From the NCBI RefSeq assembly GCF_025961575.1, contig NZ_JAOQNX010000027.1, positions 1 to 64,000 on the forward strand: a DNA stretch of 64,000 nt. The letters run 5' to 3'. The stretch comes from Rhodoblastus acidophilus. Lineage in GTDB: Bacteria; Pseudomonadota; Alphaproteobacteria; Rhizobiales; Beijerinckiaceae. The translations under genes were made by a program, and so were the position numbers. Below the pieces are notes generated by a model, which was not told the DNA's origin, did not search any database, and was given only the letters and a program-made list of their open reading frames with translations. Shown here in pieces: positions 44,128 to 52,313 of the stretch; within the stretch, counting starts at the first letter, position 1; each line of letters begins with the position of its first letter.

Positions 44128-45015
44128 TCAGGCGCCGTTGAAATGCACGGTGCCCAGGGCCGAGACGTCATAGCCGCCGAGGGCATTGGCCCGGGCGAGG
44201 AACCGATCCGAACGGCACAGGGCGATCAGCTTCTGGAACGGCGGGTCGAAATAGGCTTTGCGACAGACCAGCAGGTCGAAACGTTCCTCGATCAGTGGAA
44301 CGAAATCGAGCTGAAACTGCCGCGCCGCCGATTCTATGCCAAGGCCGACATCGGCGTTGCCCTGCGCCAGGCTCATGGCCAAATCCATTTCAGACCGCTC
44401 GACCGCAGCGATTGTGTGCAGGTCGGCGCGCGTCATTTTTTCGGCGGCGAGCAACCGGTCCAGCACCAACTCGCTGCCCGAGGCCGCCTGCCGCGCCTGA
44501 AATTTCAAGCCCCGAACGCTCCTGAGATTTTTCGGTCGATTTAAAAGACCAGGCCGCAGAATCAGGCCGCGCCGCCGCCGCGCCCATTCGATCAGCACCC
44601 AGGATTTTTGCGCGAATTTCGCTTGGACCGTTGCGACATTCCAGCCGCCCTCCTCCGGGATGTGCAGCCCGGCGACCACGCATTGATCCGCTTCCGCACG
44701 TTTCAGCCCGTCGAGCGCGCCGTCGAGGAAACCGGCGATCCCGGAGCCTGATTCGCGCAAGGCCCACTCAAGCAGGGGATCGTGGCCGCCGACGGCGACC
44801 AGCGGACGCTCAACTTCGGACGCGGACGGCGGGACGGCTGGACTTGCGACCAACGTGTTGGCGTCGAGCCATTGTCCGATCTCCTCGCGGGGAAACAACA
44901 ACTTCCCGGTGACGCGCCGCACGGGTATCTCGCCGGAAGCGGCGAGGTCGTAAACCTTTCGCTCCTTGACGCGCAGGAGGGCGGCCAATTCGCGGGTGGT
45001 GTAGAATTCGGACAT
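44128..45015 (-). CDS. Excisionase-type HTH regulator with periplasmic-binding-like domain
   Basis: A 295-aa protein. Residues 4-50 are a MerR/excisionase winged HTH (TTRELAALLRVKERKVYDLA, GEIPVRRVTGKLLFPREEIG). From about residue 68 a substrate-binding domain of the PBP/ModE-associated type follows (PLVAVGGHDPLLEWALRESG, GLGIESAARQFQLDFVPLIE). Such one-piece proteins are often encoded next to molybdate or tungstate genes and are thought to sense the anion or its cofactor. It converges on mosBA, so it may control Mo storage. That link is inferred. Confidence 0.85.
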   Translation of the reverse strand: MSEFYTTRELAALLRVKERKVYDLAASGEIPVRRVTGKLLFPREEIGQWLDANTLVASPAVPPSASEVERPLVAVGGHDPLLEWALRESGSGIAGFLDGALDGLKRAEADQCVVAGLHIPEEGGWNVATVQAKFAQKSWVLIEWARRRRGLILRPGLLNRPKNLRSVRGLKFQARQAASGSELVLDRLLAAEKMTRADLHTIAAVERSEMDLAMSLAQGNADVGLGIESAARQFQLDFVPLIEERFDLLVCRKAYFDPPFQKLIALCRSDRFLARANALGGYDVSALGTVHFNGA

Positions 45016-45096
45016 TCAGCTCTCGCAACTTGGACGCGCATGCTGCGGAGAAAATGACACGAAACACCACAGAACGCACCATGCCCAAGCTTCCGG

Positions 45097-45192
45097 ATGC
45101 ATCGAGATCAGTTCTGGCTCACGGACGAGCAGTTTTCCAAGATCCAACCTCATCTTCCGACCGACACGCGCGGCAAGGAGCGGGTTGATGAT
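45097..45192 (+). pseudogene. IS5-family transposase N-terminal remnant
   Basis: MHRDQFWLTDEQFSKIQPHL followed by PTDTRGKERVDD is the standard start of an IS5-group transposase. After about residue 31 the sequence no longer follows the family, so only the first 95 bases or so remain. It marks a past insertion at the left border of the heptosyltransferase-adhesin locus. Confidence 0.7.
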
Positions 45193-45716
45193 TGGCCTCG
45201 ATGGCGGCGGCGATTTCACGCGCCGCCGCCATGGCGCCGTGCAAGGCGACTTTTTCCAGAAGCCTACGTACGGTCGGCGTCGTGATGCTCACCGCTCCGA
45301 TGAAGCGACTTGAACTTGTTGCATGGACCGCCTCGTTCCACGCGCGAAGCAGCCCTTGCTCAGGGTAGCGTCGTAGCCGACTGTTTCAGTTCGTATGGCC
45401 AGGCCGCTTAATTGGCATTGGGCCTCCGCCCCAACGGTTCAGGACGCGCCTCGCGCCTGCGACCCCGGCTCAATCGCCGTCGCCGCCGAGAGCCTGGGCG
45501 TCGCCCGCTCGATCTCGCGCGACTTTTTCAAAAACCGAAGGAGCTCTTGCTGGCCTTGCTCGGCAAGATGGGCCGCCAGCGCTCGGACTCTCGGAAATTT
45601 CCCTCTTTGGTCTCATTCAAATGCACGACGCCGGCCGGCGTCGGCGGCTTTACCTTGGCTAACATACGTCAAGCGGCGGCGGCGCGCGCCGCTCAAGAAA
45701 TTTGAGGACTCCGTTT
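45193..45716. other. Scrambled region between IS5 remnant and heptosyltransferase gene
   Basis: About 520 bp with pieces of coding-like sequence but no intact gene. Minus strand 45180-45300 can be read as ITTPTVRRLLEKVALHGAMA without a start. Plus strand 45540-45705 reads PKELLLALLGKMGRQRSDSR and ends AAAARAAQEI before TGA. Neither belongs to a family I can name. The last bases hold GAGGA, the ribosome site of the next gene. Confidence 0.4.
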
Positions 45717-47051
45717 ATGGACAGCGCTTATTGCGACGCCATCGCCAATGCCGAATCCCTTTTGCTTGCCGATTCCCTGGCGCAGGCCGCACCCGCCGCG
45801 CCCGTCACCGCCCCGGGATCGGCCGCGCCGCCCCCAGCGCGCGCGCCGGAGGAAAACGGCTCCTGGTTCCCGAAGCCCCCGGACGTCCCCACGCAGGCCG
45901 GACCCTCTGGCATCCGCTTCGATTTCAACGACGGCTGCCGCGTCGTCGCCCCGGTCGGTCCGGAGGTCTGGCGCATAAGACTGTTCGACCTCGACGCCGG
46001 CAACATATTGTTTCAGACCACGCCGGATTTTCGCGGCGGCGGCGTGATGAGCGCCAAAAAATATTTCGTCCGCTTCCGCATCGAGGCGTGGAAGGACGAA
46101 AAACGTGTCTTCGCCCATGATTTCGACGCCACGAACCGCGACGTGCTGATCGTTTTTCCAGTCGGCACGCTGGGCGACAGCGTCGCGTGGATTTCTTACG
46201 CCGTCCGCTTCGCCGAGGCGCACAAGTGCAGGCTGACCATCGCCATGGCCGAGCGGCTGATCCCGCTGTTCGCCGGCGCCTATCCGCACATCCGTTTTGT
46301 CGACACCAAAGCGGTGATGCCGGACGAATTTTACGCCACCTACCGCGTCGGCCTGTTTTTTGACGATGTCGCGCGCATATACCAGCCCGTGGATTTCCGC
46401 CATGTCGGGCTGCACAAGACCGCCGCCCACATTCTGGGGCTCGATCCCGCCGAGGCGCCGCCCGAACTGGCGGTGGAGGACAAGGGCAGGCCCATCGCCG
46501 ACAAATACGTCTGCATCGCCACCCAGGCGACCTCGCAGTGCAAGCACTGGAACAATCCGTTCGGCTGGCGCGAGATCATCAATTTGCTCAAGAACGCTGG
46601 CTATCGCGTCGTCTGCATCGACCAGAAACCGGTGACCGGCGCGGGCATCGTCTGGAACCATGTGCCCGCGGGCGCCGAGGACATGACGGGGCAGCTCTCG
46701 CTCGAAGATTGCGTGCGCTGGCTGCGCCACGCCGAGTTTTTCGTCGGCCTGTCGAGCGGCCTGTCCTGGGTGGCCTGGGCGGCGGGGGCCAAGGTGGTCA
46801 TGGTCAGCGGATTCACGCTGCCGAGCACCGAATTCGCCACGCCATTTCGCGTCATCAACTATCACGCCTGCGTCGGTTGCTGGGAAGACCCGACGCTGCG
46901 CTTCGACCACAAGGATTTTCTGTGGTGCCCCCGCCACGCGGGCACGCCGCGCCAGTTCGAATGCACCGCGCTGATCACCGCCGAACAGGTAAAGCAGGCG
47001 ATCAGGCGGATTCCGGGATTTTTGGAGGCGCCCGCGTCTGCGGGGCGATGA
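45717..47051 (+). CDS. Autotransporter strand-loop-strand O-heptosyltransferase (TibC/Aah-like)
   Basis: A 444-aa cytoplasmic glycosyltransferase of the BAHT family, which transfers ADP-heptose-derived heptose to Ser of AIDA-type repeats. After a Pro/Ala tail of about 45 residues come a beta-rich N-terminal domain (SGIRFDFNDGCRVVAPVGPE) and the GT-B part with LIVFPVGTLGDSVAWISYAV and CIATQATSQCKHWNNPFGWR. The C-terminal iron-finger Cys of TibC are all present: CVGC, WCPRH and FEC. ATG 45717 has GAGGA eight bases upstream. The next large gene encodes a protein with the matching repeat substrate, a strong functional link. Confidence 0.93.
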   Translation: MDSAYCDAIANAESLLLADSLAQAAPAAPVTAPGSAAPPPARAPEENGSWFPKPPDVPTQAGPSGIRFDFNDGCRVVAPVGPEVWRIRLFDLDAGNILFQTTPDFRGGGVMSAKKYFVRFRIEAWKDEKRVFAHDFDATNRDVLIVFPVGTLGDSVAWISYAVRFAEAHKCRLTIAMAERLIPLFAGAYPHIRFVDTKAVMPDEFYATYRVGLFFDDVARIYQPVDFRHVGLHKTAAHILGLDPAEAPPELAVEDKGRPIADKYVCIATQATSQCKHWNNPFGWREIINLLKNAGYRVVCIDQKPVTGAGIVWNHVPAGAEDMTGQLSLEDCVRWLRHAEFFVGLSSGLSWVAWAAGAKVVMVSGFTLPSTEFATPFRVINYHACVGCWEDPTLRFDHKDFLWCPRHAGTPRQFECTALITAEQVKQAIRRIPGFLEAPASAGR

Positions 47052-47101
47052 GCAAGGCGTCGCGTTCGCGCGGCGAGATCGAGATGATGAAATTTTTCTA
47101 A
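47048..47101 (+). CDS. Possible 17-aa peptide between heptosyltransferase and adhesin
   Basis: ATG 47048 overlaps the heptosyltransferase stop in an ATGA and opens MSKASRSRGEIEMMKFF before TAA, 22 bases ahead of the adhesin ATG. The coupling arrangement suggests it may be translated. No family is known and it could be a chance frame. Confidence 0.3.
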   Translation: MSKASRSRGEIEMMKFF

Positions 47102-47123
47102 CAACTTATTGGGGAGCGAAACG

Positions 47124-50100
47124 ATGACTGGCACGCTCAACACCACGCAATATCTGGGTTCCGGCCCCGGCAAGATCAGAACCGACAGCCAGACCGACAT
47201 CGTGGCGGGCGGCGTTCAGTACGTCGGCTATTTCTACGGAAGTGGAAGCGCGACGAGCACCACGGTCGACAGCGGCGGCTATCAGATCGTCGGCGATAAT
47301 CTTGGAACCGGAACGACCACTGCGACATCGATCAACAGCGGCGGCTTCCAGATCGTTGGCCGGAATTCGGGGAGCGGGTATGCGGACTCCACAAGCATCG
47401 GCGCTTATGGCGAACAGGATGTCGGCGTCAGCGGCGGCACAGGCACAGTGTTCCGAACGACAATTGCCTATGGCGGCTATCAGGAAGTCGGCTATCTCGG
47501 CGGAACCGGTGACGCGACCTCCACAATCATAAAAGGCGGTGAACAATTCGTCGGCGACTTCGGCGGGATCGGCTCGGCGTTCGATACAACCGTATCAAGC
47601 GGCGGATACCAATACGTTGGCGTTTACCATGGAACCGGCAGCGCGACAGGCACGAAAATCCTGGCCGGCGGCGTGCAATATGTCGGCTTTTTCTCCGGGA
47701 CCGGTTCGGCAACCAACACTACGGTCAGCGGCGGCTATCCACCATCCAACTTCGGCGGCGGCGTGGGGCAACTTGCTGTATCATATCAATATGTCGGCGT
47801 CAGTGGCGGGACTGGCTCGGTCACGAATACGACGATTGGCGCGTACGCGTTTCAAGAGGTCGGCGTCAGCTACGGGACTGGCGCAGCGACGAACACGACG
47901 ATCAAGAACGGAGGTGTTCAGGACGTCGGCTTTCTCCATGGGAGCGGTTCGGCGACAGACACCATGATCAGCGGCGGCGGCTATCAATGGGTTGGCAACG
48001 CCTACGGGAGCGGCGCTGCGACCGAAACGACGATCGAGAGCGGATATCAATATGTCGGCTGTGGATACGGGACGGGCTCCGCGACCAGCACGACGATTCT
48101 AAGCGGCGGAATGCAGTTTGTCGGCTATCAATCCGGGACGGGCTTCGCGACCGGCACTACGATCAGTAGCGGTGGCTTGCAATACGTCGGCTATTCGGGG
48201 ACCGGAACGGCGACCGACACGACGATTCTCAGCGGCGGCCTTCAATATGTCGGTTGGACCGAAGGAACCGCTTCGGCGACCGACACGACCGTAAACAGCG
48301 GCGGCGCGCAGTATATCGGCAGCCTTTTTGGTTCCGCCGCGGCGAATTCGACAACGGTGGACGGCCTTCAATATGTCGGCTGCTGGCTGGGGAGCGGAAC
48401 GGCGACCAGCACCACGATCGACGGGGGCGGCACGCAGTATGTCGGCTGCTACGGTTCTGGCGCCGCGGATTCGACGACCGTCGGAAGCGACGGTTTTCAA
48501 TATGTCGGCTATTCCTCGGGAACAGGAACGGCGACCAACACGACGGTCGAGAGCGGCGGGCGCCAGTACGTCGGGTTCTCCTCTGCGACGGGTTCGGCGA
48601 GCGGCACGGTGGTTTCGGGCGTGCAGATGGTCGGCTTCGACCACGGGACCGCGACGGCGACCGACACGACCGTCCTGAGCGGCGCCGCCCAATGGGTCGG
48701 TGAAACCTATGCAAGCGCGACGGCGACCAGCACGACGGTCAACAGCGGAGGCGCGCAGTATGTCGGCGCCTACGCAAACGGCGCGGGAACCGCCTCCAAC
48801 ACGACGGTCGGCGGCGTTCAAATCGTCGGCTACTACGGGGGGAGCGGCCTGGCGGTTAGCACAACCGTCATCAGCGGGGGCGTGCAGCGTGTGGGCGTCT
48901 CCATGGGAAGGGGAGCGGCGACCAGCACCGCGATCCTGAGCGGCGGCCTGCAAGTGGTCGCCGGCAACAGCGGAACAGGCACGGCGACGCACACGCTGAT
49001 CAGCGGCGGCGAGCAGGACGTCAATTTCGGCGGAACGGCGGTCGACAGCCTCATTTTCAGCGGCGGCGTCGAGCATGTGTTCGGCGGCGCCATCAGCGGG
49101 GCGGTGATCGACGGCGGCACGCTGCAAATCGAAAATGGCGCAACCGTTTACGGCCCCGTCGCCTTCGCCGCCACCGCCCATTGGGGAACGCTCGACCTCA
49201 CCGCCCTGGGCGCGGCGGGTTTTGGCGCCGACATTGCCGGTTTCGCAGGCGCCGGCGGCGCCTCCAGCGACATCATCAAGGTGGCGGGAACCGGCCGCCA
49301 GGTCGCCTGGACCCAGAACGGCGCCACTGGCGCGCTCGCGATCGAGGATGGCGGCGGCGCCGTCCTCTACTCCCTGACGCTCGACGGAACCTATAGCACG
49401 TCCATGTTCACGGTTACCGACGTGCAGGGCGACGAACAGATCACCGTCAACACGCAACTGGTCGTCACCGGCGTTTCGGCTTCGACGCCCAATCTCGTCG
49501 CCGGCGTCGGCGCGACGATCCAATTGGTTTTGACGTTCAGCGCGGGTGTTTCCATCACGGGCGGCGTTCCCTCGCTCAATCTGAGCAATGGCGGCGTCGC
49601 TGTTTACGACGCCGCGGCGACCGCCGCACGCGGAGCCGCGAACCAACTCGTGTTCACCTATGTCGTCGGAACCGGCCAGGCTACATCCGGCCTCGCGGTC
49701 GCCAGCATCGCGCCGAACAACGCCCAGGTGACGGACGCGATTGGCCATGTGGCGGATTTCAGCGGCGCGCTCACCCAGGCGCTCGCCACGGTCACCATCC
49801 AGGACGGCGCGGGGCTCGTGATCAGCAATGCCCAGGCTCTTGCGGCCGAGGCGGGACAGCTCGTTCTCTCGCCCGGCGCGAGCGGCGTCATCCTGGCGGA
49901 CGCCGCAACAACGATAGGCGGCTTGTCGGCTTCCGCCATCGCCCGTCTCGGGTCAATTGGCGTCACGCAAATTCAGGTGACGGACACGACCCTATCGCTG
50001 TCCACGCCACAAAAGGCGGCGCTCGGAAAGGCGGGGATCACGCTGGAGCAGCCCTACGGCGCCAGCGGCGTTTCGCTCTCGACCTTCTACGCCAGCGGCG

Positions 50101-51692
50101 TGACGCATGAGATCCAATATCTTGGCATTGCGGGAAAGCCCTATGTGAGCGCCGACATTGTCTACGGCTCCAACGGCAAGCCGGTGAGCGAAACCTGGCT
50201 GCGCGCCGACGGCTCGACCTGGCAGACCGAAACCTGGAACAGCGACGGCTCCGCCACGGTCCACAACACAACGCCCGGTTCGGCCTTCGGCGCCGCCTAC
50301 GCCTTTTACGACGTGACCTATAACGCCAAGGGCAAGCCGGTGAGCGAAAGCTGGTCGAACGGCGCCACGGAGACCTGGAGCTACGACCCCACAACCAGCG
50401 CGCTCACCGAAATTGTCATCGCCGGGATCACCAACCCCAATTATGTCAAGACCGACACGCTTTACGCCAACGGCAAGCCGACGAGCGAGACCTGGCTGCG
50501 CGCCAACGGCTCGACCTTGCAAACCGAAACCTGGAACGGCGACGGCTCCGCCGCGATCCACAACACAACGTCCGGTTCGGCCTTCGGCGCCGCCTACGCC
50601 TCTTATGACGTGACCTATAACGCCAAGGGCAAGCCGGTGAGCGAAAGCTGGTCGAACGGCGCCACGGAGGCCTGGAGCTACGACCCCGCAACCGGCGCCC
50701 TCACCGAAATTGTCATCGCCGGGATCACCAACCCCAATTATGTCGAGACCGACACGCTTTACGCCAACGCCAAGCCCGCGACCGAGACCTGGCTTCGCGC
50801 CGACGGCTCGACCTTGCAGACCGAAACCTGGAACAGCGACGGCTCCACCACGATCCACAACACAACGCCCGGTTCGGCCTTCGGCGCCGCCTACGCCTTT
50901 TACGACGTGACCTACGCCGCCTCGGGCAAGCCAGCGAGCAAGAGTTGGTCCAACGGCGCGACGCAAAGCTGGAGTTATGATCCCGCAACCGGCGCGTTGA
51001 CCGAGGTCGTCGTCGCCGGAATCACCAACCCCAATTACGTCAAGACCGACACGCGCTATGGCGCCGATGGCAAGCCGGTGAGTGAAACGTGGCTGCGGAG
51101 CAACGGGTCGACCTGGCAGACCGAAGCATGGCACAGCGACGGCAGCTATGACGTCGCCCAATTTGGGCTCACCGGCAAGAGCTATGTCTCCACCGAAACA
51201 ATCTACGATTCGTCAGGCGTGAAAGTCGCCTTGGCCACGGACAACCTCAACGGGACCGGGGCGCTGACGCTTTACGGTTCGGGCGAATTGGTTTCGCTGG
51301 GCGCCGGGCAGTTGAGCGTCACCGTCGGCGCGGACGCCTTTGGGTTGAACGCCCATGCGAGCGAAACCATCGTCGCCGCCGCATCCACGGCGGATACGTT
51401 CCTGTTTTCCCCGGCCCCTCCAGGCAATACGCCCTGGAGCGCCACGCTGTCGGGCTTTCTCGTGAGCGGGCCGTTGAAGGACAAGCTGCAGTTTGCCGCC
51501 TCCGCTTTCGGCGCGGGCCTGACCGCAGCGAACCAGGCGGCCGACTGGCAAGCGCTGATCGGAGCCATGACGCAAAATGCGGCGGGATCGGCTGTCATTA
51601 CCGACATTTACGGCGACGCGCTGACCATTGCGGGCGTGAGCAAGGCGACGCTTTCGGCAGCGGTCAACGCGGGCGATTTCAAGTTCGTGTAA
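47124..51692 (+). CDS. Large strand-loop-strand repeat adhesin with type I secretion-like C-terminus
   Basis: A 1522-aa surface protein. Residues about 25-650 are some 29 repeats of 19-22 residues with the AIDA/strand-loop-strand pattern GGxQYVGxxxGTGSATxTTxxS, the known O-heptosylation target. A beta region follows, then an Ig-like domain (about 765-890), then 3.5 copies of a 99-residue repeat (about 1015-1345). The end, VITDIYGDALTIAGVSKATL to GDFKFV, resembles C-termini of type I substrates. There is no signal peptide, no autotransporter barrel and no GGxGxD repeats. GGGGAG precedes ATG 47124. It is probably modified in the cytoplasm by the upstream enzyme, then exported. Confidence 0.9.
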   Translation: MTGTLNTTQYLGSGPGKIRTDSQTDIVAGGVQYVGYFYGSGSATSTTVDSGGYQIVGDNLGTGTTTATSINSGGFQIVGRNSGSGYADSTSIGAYGEQDVGVSGGTGTVFRTTIAYGGYQEVGYLGGTGDATSTIIKGGEQFVGDFGGIGSAFDTTVSSGGYQYVGVYHGTGSATGTKILAGGVQYVGFFSGTGSATNTTVSGGYPPSNFGGGVGQLAVSYQYVGVSGGTGSVTNTTIGAYAFQEVGVSYGTGAATNTTIKNGGVQDVGFLHGSGSATDTMISGGGYQWVGNAYGSGAATETTIESGYQYVGCGYGTGSATSTTILSGGMQFVGYQSGTGFATGTTISSGGLQYVGYSGTGTATDTTILSGGLQYVGWTEGTASATDTTVNSGGAQYIGSLFGSAAANSTTVDGLQYVGCWLGSGTATSTTIDGGGTQYVGCYGSGAADSTTVGSDGFQYVGYSSGTGTATNTTVESGGRQYVGFSSATGSASGTVVSGVQMVGFDHGTATATDTTVLSGAAQWVGETYASATATSTTVNSGGAQYVGAYANGAGTASNTTVGGVQIVGYYGGSGLAVSTTVISGGVQRVGVSMGRGAATSTAILSGGLQVVAGNSGTGTATHTLISGGEQDVNFGGTAVDSLIFSGGVEHVFGGAISGAVIDGGTLQIENGATVYGPVAFAATAHWGTLDLTALGAAGFGADIAGFAGAGGASSDIIKVAGTGRQVAWTQNGATGALAIEDGGGAVLYSLTLDGTYSTSMFTVTDVQGDEQITVNTQLVVTGVSASTPNLVAGVGATIQLVLTFSAGVSITGGVPSLNLSNGGVAVYDAAATAARGAANQLVFTYVVGTGQATSGLAVASIAPNNAQVTDAIGHVADFSGALTQALATVTIQDGAGLVISNAQALAAEAGQLVLSPGASGVILADAATTIGGLSASAIARLGSIGVTQIQVTDTTLSLSTPQKAALGKAGITLEQPYGASGVSLSTFYASGVTHEIQYLGIAGKPYVSADIVYGSNGKPVSETWLRADGSTWQTETWNSDGSATVHNTTPGSAFGAAYAFYDVTYNAKGKPVSESWSNGATETWSYDPTTSALTEIVIAGITNPNYVKTDTLYANGKPTSETWLRANGSTLQTETWNGDGSAAIHNTTSGSAFGAAYASYDVTYNAKGKPVSESWSNGATEAWSYDPATGALTEIVIAGITNPNYVETDTLYANAKPATETWLRADGSTLQTETWNSDGSTTIHNTTPGSAFGAAYAFYDVTYAASGKPASKSWSNGATQSWSYDPATGALTEVVVAGITNPNYVKTDTRYGADGKPVSETWLRSNGSTWQTEAWHSDGSYDVAQFGLTGKSYVSTETIYDSSGVKVALATDNLNGTGALTLYGSGELVSLGAGQLSVTVGADAFGLNAHASETIVAAASTADTFLFSPAPPGNTPWSATLSGFLVSGPLKDKLQFAASAFGAGLTAANQAADWQALIGAMTQNAAGSAVITDIYGDALTIAGVSKATLSAAVNAGDFKFV
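50172..51180 (+). repeat. Tandem 297-bp repeats in the adhesin gene
   Basis: Units begin at about 50172, 50469, 50766 and 51066, so the period is 297-300 bp (99-100 codons). Each encodes GKPVSETWLRADGSTWQTET, the TPGSAFGAAYAFYDVTY segment and ITNPNYVKTDT. The first three copies are nearly identical in DNA; the fourth is partial and more divergent. Recent duplication or gene conversion is likely. Confidence 0.85.
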
Positions 51693-51867
51693 GCAGGGCG
51701 CCGGGCGCGCGGGGTTTAAGACGCGCGCGCCCACAACGACAATCCGCCATGCCGGTCCGCCAAACACTCACAACCTAACTTTCGAAAACCCTGGGCTTTC
51801 CAGCCCGCATCGCCGTTGCCGGTTACTTTTATTTTGGTCCGCTTGCCGCCGGAAAGAGCCAAGGCGA

Positions 51868-52193
51868 TCGCGCGGCGGCTGTGGCCGCGAGTTGGCGCGC
51901 CTTCCAGTTCCACGGCAACAGGTCGTCGATCTGCTTGGCGGGATGATCCGGCAGCCGCGCAAGGACATGGGTGACCAAGCCTGGGGGGGCGACGTCGTTG
52001 AACTTGCACGTCTCGACCAAGGTATAGACTGCGGCTGCCCGGCGGCCTCCCGCATCGGAGCCGGCGAACGTCCAGTTCCGGCGACGACGGCGATGCCCCT
52101 CAGGGCGCGCTCGGCGGCATTATTCGTAAGACAGGTGCGGCCGTCGTCGAGGAAACGGGTGAAGGCGACCATGACGACAGTCTGGTCAGCCAA
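51868..52193 (-). pseudogene. IS66 transposase (TnpC) C-terminal remnant with frameshift
   Basis: In one frame FTRFLDDGRTCLTNNAAERA is the conserved IS66 region. After GIAV the family sequence continues in the next frame as RRNWTFAGSDAGGRRAAAVY, VETCKFNDVAPPGLVTHVLA and HPAKQIDDLLPWNWKARQLA. This is one frameshift plus loss of everything upstream. It closes the adhesin locus on the right. Confidence 0.8.
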
Positions 52194-52267
52194 ACGCGCA
52201 AGCGCTAGCCAGCTTTCCCGGCGACGCGCCCCGCGTCAAACGGATTGACAAATCTGCGCCAAAATAT

Positions 52268-52285
52268 GTTATGTTATAACATAAC
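52268..52285. promoter_or_regulatory. Putative Zur box
   Basis: GTTATGTTATAACATAAC is a perfect 18-bp palindrome that contains TGTTATAACA and resembles the zinc-uptake regulator site of proteobacteria (core TGTTATANTATAACA). It lies 29 bp before the proposed receptor start, where bound Zur would block transcription under zinc sufficiency. Confidence 0.6.
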
Positions 52286-52313
52286 GTCAGTGACCAGATT
52301 CTGCGGGGCTCCG

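Noticed and set aside
49000-51692. RTX-type calcium repeats in the adhesin
   Set aside because: No GGxGxD nonapeptides occur; the Gly-rich segments are strand-loop-strand repeats.
51703-51732. Terminator after the adhesin gene
   Set aside because: GGGCGCGCG and CGCGCGCCC can pair, but there is no T-run and the surrounding CG alternation makes chance pairing likely.
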